Shown piece by piece: positions 26,801 through 34,977 of a stretch of DNA of 64,000 bases. The DNA is taken from the NCBI GenBank assembly GCA_022072165.1, contig JAJVIF010000002.1, forward strand, positions 240,221-304,220, in the 5' to 3' direction. The position numbers and the translations under genes were made by a program. The notes below the pieces were generated by a model that had not been told where the DNA came from, searched no databases, and worked only from the letters and a program-made list of their open reading frames with translations. This stretch comes from a bacterium (GTDB taxonomy: Bacteria > JAJVIF01). Every line of letters starts with the position of its first letter. Position 1 is the first letter of the stretch.

Positions 26801-27532
26801 GATGCCACGGTCGACATCACCGTCAATCCGCCGCCGCCCCCGCCGGTGATCACCTACGACGAAACCCGCGCGGCGCATGTGGACAACGCGAGCTACACCT
26901 ATCGCATCTTCTCCAACAGCCCGAAGAAAGACTGGTCGTTCATCCAGCAGAAGGTCGATGAGGGCGGTCCCTGGGACTTCACCGACGGGACCACCTGGCC
27001 CAGCACGATGACCACCAAGATTCGCCGGTGCGATCTGGCCAGCGAAATCACCTGTGTGAACTTCGGCAACGGCACCAACATCATCTACTCGACCCTGGAC
27101 CTGAACCAGTATGAAGGACGTCGCTATGACGCGACGCAGGTTTTCTACACCGGGGTCAGCGACTGCGGGACGAACGAGATCATCTACGACACCCCGCTGC
27201 TGATCCCCTATCCTGAGACCATTGGCTCGCCGTGGAACCTCTTCACGACGGCCGACTTCATGGGCTTCGAGATGACGGTCAACATCATTGTGGGTCGCCA
27301 GCAGTACGGCATCACCAAGACCTTTGCTGGCGAGTTTAACGCGCTGGTGGAAGAGTCGACCGCCACCCTGTCTGTCTCTGAACTCGGCATCTCCCTCTCG
27401 CAGATGGAGAAAGCCTGGGTCTCCGATGAGGGGTACCTGATCGCCGACTGGCTCCAGGAGCTCAACAGCACGACTGGTGATCCCACAGGCAAGGCGACTG
27501 GCATCATCCTCTCCGCGTACTCCATCCCGTAA
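23900..27532 (+). CDS. Large lipoprotein with five PKD-type repeats
   Basis: A 1210-residue surface protein. The signal sequence MYWPFRLLPTLALSAFVAAALGC ends in a lipobox, with cysteine 23 as the lipid site. Residues 50-450 form an unrecognised region with NGSPCADCFKV and a repeated beta pattern. About 455-960 contain five PKD-like repeats, recognisable by the WDFD, WDYD, WDWD, WDWD and WDID cores and by SSDPDPGDS turns. Paired cysteines lie at the start of several repeats. A unique C-terminal domain (970-1210) follows a proline run. GGAGGAAG gives a good ribosome site. The gene has its own promoter and terminator. Adhesion or a structural role is likely from the domains, but no ligand can be named. 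Confidence 0.9.
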   Translation: MYWPFRLLPTLALSAFVAAALGCAGGGSPATTPTPSEPNAPSHPALDTTVASTDPSQTGLPLYVAEGSIDWSTGEISMEPVVSRNLQLTEVANDRRLIDVSPFLNGSPCADCFKVSGLGMDPQGNVLADFTMRHPFANTDLRKDLDVFDPIAIFVTEGATVFNALERIDEDGNGSTDDRPTLNPNFIKGADGYTTRHDFLVRSLFPDKSYPGNVNPFVAFFTENNPSPTGVGSPIQWRKFAMGPAQDTKRVVFKRPTGTGIVQLNFLVVLSVNYAQSATFANGSVNPNALGSRLNPVYFNPEFNMKEAYSVVTDPGTGLEAGNPASTTKVTVFVKDHQASAAVDPGYPNFPDYTNRAGLKWRSDLDTVKLTVPGVTNTLFNATRNDRVSGTGAEANPYRFEFTVANDLNAPQGIYTGLVAVQDQYQTDSRTLLGFTPAENYAHWVAYQTVDIQVNAPACPTPTAVAEANPTTASSGQDITFTSANSSVSGATIIEYSWDFDGVPPAEWTGPNPDPVNYAYTNTTGADVVRTATLTIRTNCGTQASDTVDVTIRGNQAPVASFTVTPSPANPNQDVSFDATASSDPDPGDSIVAYEWDYDYTAPNFDIEATGVTTVRAFPNSTSNPRVLTIALRVRDSFGAETITTRQLTINPLPPCVTPTARAGSSTTTAVSGQPISFFANLSTSNGPDQFTKYTWDWDIFDAEPPEEFFPVGGALPAVDHAYIYTAGGTRQFRARLTVYTSDTCFNSTSSAGDCGADFRCDIVVTIQSNFPPVAVCNATPNPVVAGVQVQFSEAGSTDPDPGGSIVKYQWDWDDRDGINWTTPDYESTTQGGARHAYTNSSGIDETFKATLRVVDNLGVTTTCQVNMTVKPNNAPNAVADATPNPIPYSGIPVRLLDSGSSDPDPGDSLLYIWDIDASNGVDLNPATADYVSSTPDSVIHTYTNTTTSPVIKTATLRVRDQAGLTDDATVDITVNPPPPPPVITYDETRAAHVDNASYTYRIFSNSPKKDWSFIQQKVDEGGPWDFTDGTTWPSTMTTKIRRCDLASEITCVNFGNGTNIIYSTLDLNQYEGRRYDATQVFYTGVSDCGTNEIIYDTPLLIPYPETIGSPWNLFTTADFMGFEMTVNIIVGRQQYGITKTFAGEFNALVEESTATLSVSELGISLSQMEKAWVSDEGYLIADWLQELNSTTGDPTGKATGIILSAYSIP

Positions 27533-27567
27533 GCTCGGTCAGCATCGAGCAGCGACAGGAATCGACA

Positions 27568-27595
27568 CGCCCCCGGAGTTGTCCGGGGGCGTTTT
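27568..27595 (+). terminator. Intrinsic terminator of the five-PKD lipoprotein
   Basis: CGCCCCCGG pairs with CCGGGGGCG across AGTTGT and is followed by TTTTG. Confidence 0.9.
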
Positions 27596-27653
27596 GTTGC
27601 TTCGCAGGTGCCGGAACAGAGCAGCTTTGCCCCCGGACTTGTGGTGTGGTGGA

Positions 27654-28760
27654 TCAGAGGCCAGCGGCGTAGTCGTCGCGATCATTTGCGGACTTCACGG
27701 CGGCGTTGACCAGTCCCAGCGCCATGAAGCTGTGCAGCAGAGACGAGCCTCCGTAGGACATAAATGGCAATGGGATCCCGGTGACCGGAGCGAGCCCCAT
27801 GGTCATGGCGAGATTCACCAGCGTCTGGATCCCCAGCATGGTGATGACCCCGATGATGACCAGGCTGGCACTGATCTCGCCCACCGTCACGGACAAAAAG
27901 AGGAGATACCCAAACAGCAGGCCGTACATCAGCAGCAGCGCCAGCGCTCCAATAAATCCCCCTTCCTCGCCAATGACGGTGAAGATGAAGTCGGTGTGCT
28001 GGCCGGGAATGAAGTTCAGCCGGTTTTGTGTCCCCTGCCCCAGCCCCTGTCCGGTGATCCCTCCGGACCCAATGGCGATCTTTGACTGCGCCACCTGATA
28101 TCCCGCCCCCTGGAGATCCGCTTCGGGACTCAGGAAGCTCGTGAGACGGGCACGCTGGTAGTCGTGCAGCATTGGGTAGCCTGCCAGCGGGAGGATCACA
28201 AACACGGCGAGCAACAGGGGGCCTACTTTGCGCAGGGAGAGCGGCCCTCCCACGATCTGTGCGAGGAGGATCGCGGCCATGGACAGAGTGGTCCCCAGGT
28301 CGGGCTCGATTAGCACCAGCACCAGGTGCGGCAAAAAGATCAGCCCGATCAGAACTGTGACTATCCGGTCGTCAAAGAGCCGGCTCAGAGCCGGAAGCCA
28401 GGCGGCACCACCGAGGATCAGAATCAGCTTGGCGAACTCCGAGGGCTGCCAGTGGAGAGGCCCCAGATCGATCCAGCGTCGGGAGCCGAAGTTTTCTACC
28501 CCAAAGACAAGTACGGCAATAAGCGCGACCAGCGCAAAGATCCAGCCACCAATGATGGTCCGGAGCAACCAGCGCAGGGGGACCAGACTCACCAGCAGAT
28601 ACGCCAGGATGCCGATGCCGAGGAAAATCAGCTGCCGCTCGGCGGCGGTGCCGCCACCAGCACTCGTGAGCTGAGCGCTCCAGATCGACACCACCCCGAT
28701 CAGTGAGAGGCTGACTCCCAGCAGCAACAGGAGCCAATGTTGTGCGCCAGCGCGATTCAC
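27654..28760 (-). CDS. rodA: RodA-type SEDS peptidoglycan glycosyltransferase
   Basis: Polymerises lipid II during cell elongation, partnered with a class B penicillin-binding protein. The 368-residue product has about ten membrane spans and SEDS signatures: RRWIDLGPLHWQPSEFAKL, EPDLGTTL, QSKIAIGSGGITGQGLGQGTQ, FIPGQHTDFIFTVIGEEGG and PLPFMSYGGSSLL. The short loops and the FIPGQHTDFIF wording favour RodA over FtsW. GTG 28760 follows GGAG by nine bases; an earlier GTG at 28790 is possible. It is the last gene of a minus-strand set with the RidA-family and polyprenol-kinase-like genes. No mreBCD or pbp2 gene is adjacent. Confidence 0.93.
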   Translation of the reverse strand: MNRAGAQHWLLLLLGVSLSLIGVVSIWSAQLTSAGGGTAAERQLIFLGIGILAYLLVSLVPLRWLLRTIIGGWIFALVALIAVLVFGVENFGSRRWIDLGPLHWQPSEFAKLILILGGAAWLPALSRLFDDRIVTVLIGLIFLPHLVLVLIEPDLGTTLSMAAILLAQIVGGPLSLRKVGPLLLAVFVILPLAGYPMLHDYQRARLTSFLSPEADLQGAGYQVAQSKIAIGSGGITGQGLGQGTQNRLNFIPGQHTDFIFTVIGEEGGFIGALALLLMYGLLFGYLLFLSVTVGEISASLVIIGVITMLGIQTLVNLAMTMGLAPVTGIPLPFMSYGGSSLLHSFMALGLVNAAVKSANDRDDYAAGL

Positions 28761-28799
28761 CTGGGCGAGCTCCTGTACGCCGCAGCGCACTCAGGGGGA

Positions 28800-29330
28800 C
28801 TAGACGTGATGCAACAGCTTGGGGAGGCCAACAATCCGGGCCATGCAGTCAATTTCCACGGGAGCACCGAGCGGCAACGACGCCACACCTACGGCAATCC
28901 GGCTGTGGCGGCCCCGTTCACCAAGGACCTGTGCCAGCAGATCGGAGCAGCCATTGATGATTTGCGGATGCTGCGTGAAGTCCGGAGTCGCCGCCACAAA
29001 CCCGTTCACCCGGATGATTTCGATTTCCCACAGGTCAATCACCGATGCCAGGTTGCCCAGCAGATTCAGGGCGCACTGGTGTGCGCAGGCGACTGCCAGA
29101 TCCACTGACACCGCATCTGGGACCCGGCCGGTTGCCAGGAGCACCCCATCCTTAAAAGGGACCACGCCAGAGGTGAAGACCATTTCCCCCACGATTTTCG
29201 CCGGGAGGTAGGAACCAACCGGGGTGGTCGGGACGGGGAGTGTCAGCCCAAGATGCTCCAGCACCCGCAGGGGATGCTCGGCGGGGGAGGCGTGATGTTC
29301 GTGCGGGGGGTCGTGGCGATGCAGTGGCAT
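28800..29330 (-). CDS. RidA/YjgF-family protein with a histidine-rich N-terminus
   Basis: A 176-residue member of the RidA (YjgF/YER057c/UK114) family, whose best-known members hydrolyse reactive enamines and imines. The core shows GEMVFTSGVVPF, a CAHQCALNLLGNL helix, the strand IEIIRVNGFVAA, GERGRHSRIAVGVASLPLGAPVEIDCMA and a final VEID-type strand. The GRHSR(I/T)A arginine that anchors the substrate carboxylate is present. It is about 40 residues longer than usual because of an N-terminal stretch with six histidines in 16 residues (HRHDPPHEHHASPAEH), possibly metal-binding. ATG 29330 is the natural start. Its exact substrate is unknown. Confidence 0.85.
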   Translation of the reverse strand: MPLHRHDPPHEHHASPAEHPLRVLEHLGLTLPVPTTPVGSYLPAKIVGEMVFTSGVVPFKDGVLLATGRVPDAVSVDLAVACAHQCALNLLGNLASVIDLWEIEIIRVNGFVAATPDFTQHPQIINGCSDLLAQVLGERGRHSRIAVGVASLPLGAPVEIDCMARIVGLPKLLHHV

Positions 29331-29361
29331 GTCGCTCAGGTTACCGTATCTGCAACGATCA

Positions 29362-30084
29362 CTAGACCACGATCCAGTACCAGCAGCAGACGAACCCCAG
29401 CGCGATCCCGAGATTGTCATCCAGCCTTACCGGCAACGACTCCATCAGCGCCAGCACCAGCGCCATCCCGAGGGCGACCGGCACTGGCCCAGCGACAAAC
29501 GCCGGAGTTGAAGTCGGAAGCAGCCGGGCTTGCGTGAGCAGCAGCAGGAGGGAAGCCACCGTGCCAGCTCCTCCTACAAATGCCCAGAAGCCGCGCCAGC
29601 GCTTGCGGGGATTCCAGGGAAGTGGTGACTGGCCGGAACCGCCGATCAGGGCGGCCAGGCCATCGCCAATCGCCAGATAGACCAGCAGCAGCGCTCCTCC
29701 GATGGGGGGCAGCAAAAGGCTGGCGGTCAGCATCACTGTGGGATAGGCCACGATGCCGACATCAGTGGGTCCTGCCACAGGTCCCCCCCGTAAGCGCGAC
29801 AGCCGGGCGAATCGCGGATGGGGCAAGACCAGCCACCCGATAAGAAACCCCAGGGACCAGAGGAGCGGCGCGACCCAGTTCCAGGAGTCGGGGAGCCAGA
29901 GCAGCACTACCAGACTGCCGAGGCTCAGATGCACCAGCTTTCGGGTGGGATTTGGGCGCTCCGAAGCCGACGTGAGATCGGCCGTGCCAGGTCGCAGGAC
30001 ACGACTCAACGTCACCCCCCAGGCCAGCATCAGCGAGCCCCAAAGGCACCAGGTCATCGGATCGGTCGGGATCGCGGGGCGCAT
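29362..30084 (-). CDS. Polyprenol/dolichol kinase-like integral membrane protein
   Basis: A 240-residue protein with about six membrane spans. It resembles the CTP-dependent dolichol/phytol/diacylglycerol kinase family related to CdsA. RKLVHLSLGSLVVLLWLP near residue 45 and GDGLAALIGG near 150 match that family's RKxxH and GDxxAxxxG motifs; PWNPRKRWRGFWAFV matches its K-S/W-G-(S/F) block. It could phosphorylate a polyprenol used for cell-wall or sugar carrier lipids, which would fit the rodA neighbour two genes downstream. ATG 30084 is preferred over ATG 30120. It is divergent from the 30138 gene, with a 53-bp gap. Confidence 0.7.
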   Translation of the reverse strand: MRPAIPTDPMTWCLWGSLMLAWGVTLSRVLRPGTADLTSASERPNPTRKLVHLSLGSLVVLLWLPDSWNWVAPLLWSLGFLIGWLVLPHPRFARLSRLRGGPVAGPTDVGIVAYPTVMLTASLLLPPIGGALLLVYLAIGDGLAALIGGSGQSPLPWNPRKRWRGFWAFVGGAGTVASLLLLLTQARLLPTSTPAFVAGPVPVALGMALVLALMESLPVRLDDNLGIALGFVCCWYWIVV

Positions 30085-30137
30085 GTGCCAGGGCCTACGA
30101 TACCCCGGAGCGCGTACCATCGCCGACAGGAGGGTCT

Positions 30138-31226
30138 ATGGCCCCTGGTGGACTCATCGCTCAGTTCCGCTATGCCTGGCAGACCCGCCAGCTTTTTGCC
30201 GTCGCTGACGATTTCTCCCGACTTCAGCAGGAGGCCAGTCGCCTGCTGGAAGTGGCGTCGACCATCCCGCAGCAGCTGCTGGGTCCCGGCTGGGATGTCC
30301 GTCGCGGGTGGCATCCGGGCGATCCGACCAGCGCTACCCGGATAGTCAGGCGGTTGCTTGCAGCCCCCGCGACACCGCCCACGCTCCGCAACGCTTGTGG
30401 GACGCAGATTTCCCTGCTGCTCCGGGCCGCGCCCGACCTGTTGTCACCAGCACCGCTGGGGGGCCTCCTCCACTTGCTGCTCGATCTCTATGCCCAGGAC
30501 CCGGCGGCAGGACGCTGGCAGGCGTCGATTGACAGTTGCGCGATCCAGTTGCTCCGGTCCCAGGACACCGCCGGCACCTGGACATCGAAAGCGGGCGATG
30601 CAGTGGCCTGTACGGCGGCGATTCAGGCAGGTTGGGCGCTGGAACGGCTTGCGCATCTTCGTGGGGGCGATGCCAAACTTGAGCGGGCAGTTTCCATGGC
30701 TGCCGACTGGGCGTTCTCGAAGCAAAAGACGAACGGGTACTTTTACAGTTGTACCTGGTCCGCCGATCCGTCCACGAACCCATTGACCACGGAACTCATC
30801 GACACCGCGGAAGGGCTCCTCGCGCTCGGACTCCTGCGCGACCAGAAGCACTACCGCGCGGCAGGCCTGCTCACCGCACGACATCTGATGCAACGAGTCC
30901 CCGCCAACCAGCTGGCTGCGGGTGCCTGGACCAGCGAATGGAACCCGGAGCGCCACCGCTCGCCCCTTGCCACGCTGCGTCTGGCAGAACTTTGCGACCT
31001 CGCTGTTACCGCTCCTTCGCCGGAGCAGCTCAGTACCAACTTCGCTGCCGCTGCCAGCCAGCTGCGGGCAACGGTCGCCCCTCCCCCGTTCGTCCGGGGC
31101 TACGGGCTCCCACCGCACACCGGCGGCCTGCCGATGACCATTCCCGCCCTGGGGCGTCCCTGGCCTTTCACCATCTCCACCGAGGCAACAGCTTGCTGGC
31201 TGACCTCCGCTAGAATCGGCGCATGA
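30138..31226 (+). CDS. Alpha-toroid-like hypothetical protein
   Basis: A 362-residue protein I cannot assign. It is almost entirely helical, with repeated helix pairs such as AIQLLRSQDTAGTWTSKAGDAVACTAAIQAGWALERLA. These resemble the (alpha/alpha)6 barrels of terpenoid cyclases and glycosidase-like toroids. WSADPSTNPLTTELIDTAEGLLALG continues the repeat. No DXDD or other catalytic motif of squalene-hopene cyclases is visible. The ribosome site AGGAGGG precedes ATG 30138. Its stop overlaps the plsX start (ATGA), suggesting translational coupling with phospholipid synthesis genes. Confidence 0.65.
   Translation: MAPGGLIAQFRYAWQTRQLFAVADDFSRLQQEASRLLEVASTIPQQLLGPGWDVRRGWHPGDPTSATRIVRRLLAAPATPPTLRNACGTQISLLLRAAPDLLSPAPLGGLLHLLLDLYAQDPAAGRWQASIDSCAIQLLRSQDTAGTWTSKAGDAVACTAAIQAGWALERLAHLRGGDAKLERAVSMAADWAFSKQKTNGYFYSCTWSADPSTNPLTTELIDTAEGLLALGLLRDQKHYRAAGLLTARHLMQRVPANQLAAGAWTSEWNPERHRSPLATLRLAELCDLAVTAPSPEQLSTNFAAAASQLRATVAPPPFVRGYGLPPHTGGLPMTIPALGRPWPFTISTEATACWLTSARIGA
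31211..31216 (+). promoter_or_regulatory. -10 box of plsX (leaderless type)
   Basis: TAGAAT ends exactly six bases before the plsX ATG, inside the end of the preceding gene. Confidence 0.5.
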
Positions 31227-32287
31227 CGGTCCCGCCGGAGGAGCAACGAGTCGCAGTCGATGTCATGGGGGGCGACCACGCACCCGAGGCGGTCGTGGCA
31301 GGCGCGATCCTCGCCGCGCAACAGCATGGCATTCGGTCCATCCTCATTGGCGATGAGCAGCAAATTCTCGCGTGCCTGAAGGATGCCGATCCTCAGGCAC
31401 GAAATCTGATTGAGATGATCCATACCTATGAAGTCATCGGAATGGGCGACCATCCGGTGGAAGCGATCCGCAAGAATCGTCAGGCATCGATGGTTCTGGC
31501 GATCCGGATGATCCGGGATCGCGAGGATGTGACATCGGCCATGAGCGCGGGGAATTCTGGGGCGTTCATGGCGGGCGGCAAACTGATTCTCGGCGGCATC
31601 CCGGGCATTTTCCGACCCGGGTTCACTATCCACCTCCCGACCCCCCAGGGACCAGTGGTCCTGCTGGATGCCGGCGCAGCGGTCGACTGTTCTGCGGAGA
31701 CCCTCGCGCAGTTTGGTGAACTCGGCCATCACTATGCCCGGCTGATCCTCCGGCGGGAATCGCCCCGTATCGGCCTGTTGAACGTAGGAGAGGAAGAGGG
31801 CAAAGGGAGTCAGGAGGTCAAAGATGCCTATGAGTATCTGCTGCAGCAGTCGCTGAATTTCATCGGGAACATCGAGGGGGACCAGGTCTTTGAGGGGGTG
31901 GCCGATGTCGTGGTCTGTGATGGCTTTGTAGGGAATGTCCTGCTCAAGACGGCCGAGGGGGTTGTGAGTCGGCTGATGCACGAACTGAAGGCCGAGCTGA
32001 CCGCCTCGCCGGTCCGCAAAGCCGGTGCGCTCCTGGCGCAGGGAGCCTTCAGGGCGATCAAGCAGCGCTACGACTGGGAAGAAATGTCCGGCGGCGTGCT
32101 GTTGGGGGTCCAGGGGAACATTGTGGTCACCCATGGGAAGTCCCGGGAGCGGGGTATCATGAATGCCATTCGGCTGGCTCACCGCACCGGGGTCGCCCGA
32201 CTGGCCCAGACGATAGCGTCCGAACTGACCGGGCAGCCGACCGTGTCCCCTGACCCGGCCCCGTCCGCCCCGACGGTTCCATCCTGA
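31223..32287 (+). CDS. plsX: Phosphate acyltransferase PlsX
   Basis: Converts acyl-ACP to acyl-phosphate, the acyl donor for PlsY in phospholipid synthesis. The 354-residue product has the diagnostic start VAVDVMGGDHAPE, then SAMSAGNSGAFMAGGKLILGGIPGI, the DAGAAVDC segment (PlsX usually DxGAN), LLNVGEEEGKGSQ and VVCDGFVGNVLLKTAEGV. The length matches the family. It begins within the stop of the preceding gene and fabH follows 24 bp downstream, a common plsX-fabH order. It may be expressed both by coupling and from its own -10 box. Confidence 0.97.
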   Translation: MTVPPEEQRVAVDVMGGDHAPEAVVAGAILAAQQHGIRSILIGDEQQILACLKDADPQARNLIEMIHTYEVIGMGDHPVEAIRKNRQASMVLAIRMIRDREDVTSAMSAGNSGAFMAGGKLILGGIPGIFRPGFTIHLPTPQGPVVLLDAGAAVDCSAETLAQFGELGHHYARLILRRESPRIGLLNVGEEEGKGSQEVKDAYEYLLQQSLNFIGNIEGDQVFEGVADVVVCDGFVGNVLLKTAEGVVSRLMHELKAELTASPVRKAGALLAQGAFRAIKQRYDWEEMSGGVLLGVQGNIVVTHGKSRERGIMNAIRLAHRTGVARLAQTIASELTGQPTVSPDPAPSAPTVPS

Positions 32288-32311
32288 CAAGTCGCGAAGA
32301 TCGAGGCCCCC

Positions 32312-33367
32312 GTGCGCACCCTGCTCGGCCGACCCGTCGGCATCACCGGAATCGGGTCCTACATCCCCCCCCGGGTTGTCACCAACAACGACTTTGCGCA
32401 GTCTCTGGATACGTCGGATGAGTGGATCCAGTCACGGACCGGGATTCGCGAACGACACTTTGTGGATCCCGGCACCAGCACCTCGGACCTCGCCCTCGAT
32501 GCCTGCCGCAGAGCGCTGGCGAGCGCCGGGAAGTCCCCCCAGGATGTCGATGCCATCCTGGTCGCGACCATCACGCCGGACACGCTTTTCCCTTCCACCG
32601 CGAATAATCTCCAGGCGAAGCTCGGCTGCCGTCAGGTCCTCTCGTTTGATCTGATGGGTGCCTGTACCGGCTTTCTCTATGCCCTCCAGGCGGGAGCCTC
32701 CATGGTGGCGAGCGGTACCGCAAACTGCGTGCTGGTGGTCGGGGCCGAAGTAATGTCCTCGATCCTCAACTTCGAGGATCGCACGACCTGCGTGCTCTTT
32801 GGTGATGGCGCCGGGGCTGCGATCCTGGAGCCGGTTGCACAGGGCGGTCTCCGGGACTTCCTCCTCTCCAGCGACGGGAGTGTCGGTGGGATTCTGAAGA
32901 TGCCGGCCGGTGGGAGCGAGATGCCTCCCAGCCATGAATCGGTCGACCAGCGGCTGCACTCTGTCCATATGCAGGGACCGGAAGTCTTTAAGTACGCCAT
33001 TCAGTACATGACCGAAACGGCGCAGAAACTCCTCGCGCAGAATGACCTCACACCGGATGACATCGCCTTCGCGGGAGTGCATCAGGCCAACAAGCGTATT
33101 GTCGACAGCGTGCTGTCGCGGGTCGGGATCCCGGCGAGTCGCACCTGGTGCAACATCGACCGGCTTGGTAACACTACGGCCGGTACCATCCCGCTGGTGC
33201 TCGATGAAGCGTGGCGGATGGGAAAGCTGGAGACCGGCGACAAGGTGATGTTGCTGTCGTTTGGGGCCGGGATCACCTGGGGGGGCATTCTCCTCGAGTG
33301 GACCCTGCCGCGTCCTGCCGTGCTGGATGCTTCCCTCCTGGCACTGGAGCAAGCCGCCCCGGTGTAG
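32312..33367 (+). CDS. fabH: 3-oxoacyl-ACP synthase III
   Basis: Starts fatty-acid synthesis by condensing an acyl-CoA with malonyl-ACP. The 351-residue protein has FabH hallmarks: GITGIGSYIPPRVVTNNDF at the start, DEWIQSRTGIRER, catalytic cysteine 118 in DLMGACTGF, histidine in AGVHQANKRI and asparagine in NIDRLGNTTAGTIP. The start is GTG 32312, the first codon compatible with the family N-terminus; the ribosome site is weak. It follows plsX in the same direction. Confidence 0.96.
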   Translation: MRTLLGRPVGITGIGSYIPPRVVTNNDFAQSLDTSDEWIQSRTGIRERHFVDPGTSTSDLALDACRRALASAGKSPQDVDAILVATITPDTLFPSTANNLQAKLGCRQVLSFDLMGACTGFLYALQAGASMVASGTANCVLVVGAEVMSSILNFEDRTTCVLFGDGAGAAILEPVAQGGLRDFLLSSDGSVGGILKMPAGGSEMPPSHESVDQRLHSVHMQGPEVFKYAIQYMTETAQKLLAQNDLTPDDIAFAGVHQANKRIVDSVLSRVGIPASRTWCNIDRLGNTTAGTIPLVLDEAWRMGKLETGDKVMLLSFGAGITWGGILLEWTLPRPAVLDASLLALEQAAPV

Positions 33368-33418
33368 CACGACCCAGGCTGGTCATAACCTCCACTTGCT
33401 GTTCACCACAAAGCGCAG

Positions 33419-33439
33419 CCCCCCCGGCGAGCCGGGGGG
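33419..33439. terminator. GC-rich hairpin between convergent fabH and TadG-like genes
   Basis: CCCCCCGG pairs with CCGGGGGG across CGAG. T-runs are poor on both sides, so bidirectional termination is only likely from its position. Confidence 0.5.
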
Positions 33440-33495
33440 ACTGGTGGATGGGCATTCGTCGAATTGCCCAGGAGGCAATCAACCCGTGCGAGCGA

Positions 33496-34896
33496 CTACT
33501 TGACGAGCTTGAGGACGCTTGGCCCCCCCGGGATGCCACCGTCCCAGTACATTTGCCAGACGGACGTATCCTGGGCACCCGCCTGATACTGGGCATAGAG
33601 CTTGCCACCGGTGTACCCGTTGGGGATCTTCAGGACGTCCAGCTTCCAGGTGCCGTTGCCGGAGAGTCTGCCAGGCCAGGTGTTCCCCTTGTCGTCGTAA
33701 TAGGTCACGCTCTTAGCGCCGACATCGGTGTCGAACTTGTCGACATAGATGTTGCTGCCGGCAGCTTCAGCTGGCAGGTCGCCCAGCTCGATGTTCACCG
33801 TACCGCTGACGTTGAAGTTGATTGGGAGATTGCCGGTGGCGGTCACTTTGGTCCCGTTGTTGGGATTAAAGGCCTCGCCGGATTCCAGTGGCGGCCCTGC
33901 CCGAAGATTGAAGCCGTTCTCTGAGGACCCATCGATGGCGCAAACGTTGAGCCGGTACCCCCCTGCACCGTACGAAGCCAAGTTAAACTCGAATCCGGCG
34001 GGTGTAACCCACTTCATATCCGTGGCGGTTGTGGTCTCCGGACCATAGATCGCCTCCGCGATGAGGATGTCATCGGTGGGATCGTTCGGCGTGTCTGAAG
34101 GAGCGTAGAGCTGAAAACGGGTGGTGGTGCGGATGTTGGTGGGCTGCGGATGGCCACCGCCAGGAGCTGAGCGAATCTCATCGATTCTTCCAGCTCCCGC
34201 ATTAACCGCGTTCCCGACGTTCCAGGTATCCGGGTCGAAGATCTCGACCTTGACTATGTTGGTGCCATTGATCGCGGCGTAGTTCGCTGGAATGTCGACC
34301 TTAAAGTCATAGCCGTTCGGGTTGTGGAGCGGATTGTCCTGTCCATTATCCAGCCAGGCCGGGCTGAACGGGTCCCCGTAGGAGTACTGGGCATACTTGC
34401 CGAAGACGGACAGGTTCTGGATCCCGTTGGTGCCATAGACCCCGCCGCCATTGATGTTCATCGGGAGCGGGCTGGTAAAGGAGGCCGTAGCAGTCGCCCG
34501 CACCGTTGAATTGCTCATCCCCAGCAGCGGTCCGAAGAAGAGGCTCACTGGCCGGGCAATCTCGACTTCGTACCAGCCCGGATGGAGACCATCGGGGTTG
34601 CGGGTCCCGACCACGGTCACCCCTCCCACTCCATCGACATAGGTGTTTTCTTCAGCCAGCCGCATAGCTTCCTGCCCGGCTTTGATCTCCTGGGGGAGTT
34701 GCCGGGCTCCGGCCAGAGCTGCCGCGTCCGCAGCTCGCTGCATCTGCGTTTTCTCGCGGTAGAGGAACCCGGCATCCACCACCAGGGTGCTGAATCCCAT
34801 GAGGGAGACTCCGGCGATCGCGGTGAAGACCAGCGTGTTCCCCCGGCGGACGCGGATCAGGGGGAAGGCCACGAAAGAGCTTCGGGTAGTAGACAT
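33496..34896 (-). CDS. TadG-like pilus/secretion-associated protein
   Basis: A 466-residue protein with an N-terminal Flp/TadG-type membrane anchor: RRGNTLVFTAIAGVSLMGFSTLVVDAGFLYREKTQMQRAADAAALAGARQ. This is the usual TadG/VWA-less head whose helix runs into an AADAAALAGA repeat. The remainder is a beta-rich extracytoplasmic domain. AGGAGG stands eight bases before ATG 34896, a clear ribosome site. The TadE-like gene is 81 bp upstream on the same strand. Such proteins usually work with a Tad pilus apparatus, none of which is in this window. Confidence 0.85.
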   Translation of the reverse strand: MSTTRSSFVAFPLIRVRRGNTLVFTAIAGVSLMGFSTLVVDAGFLYREKTQMQRAADAAALAGARQLPQEIKAGQEAMRLAEENTYVDGVGGVTVVGTRNPDGLHPGWYEVEIARPVSLFFGPLLGMSNSTVRATATASFTSPLPMNINGGGVYGTNGIQNLSVFGKYAQYSYGDPFSPAWLDNGQDNPLHNPNGYDFKVDIPANYAAINGTNIVKVEIFDPDTWNVGNAVNAGAGRIDEIRSAPGGGHPQPTNIRTTTRFQLYAPSDTPNDPTDDILIAEAIYGPETTTATDMKWVTPAGFEFNLASYGAGGYRLNVCAIDGSSENGFNLRAGPPLESGEAFNPNNGTKVTATGNLPINFNVSGTVNIELGDLPAEAAGSNIYVDKFDTDVGAKSVTYYDDKGNTWPGRLSGNGTWKLDVLKIPNGYTGGKLYAQYQAGAQDTSVWQMYWDGGIPGGPSVLKLVK

Positions 34897-34977
34897 GGTG
34901 CGAATCCTCCTGCGCCGGCGCTGCACGGGAAGCCGGTCGCGTAACAAAGCCCGCAGGGGCACTGCGATGTGGCAGTG

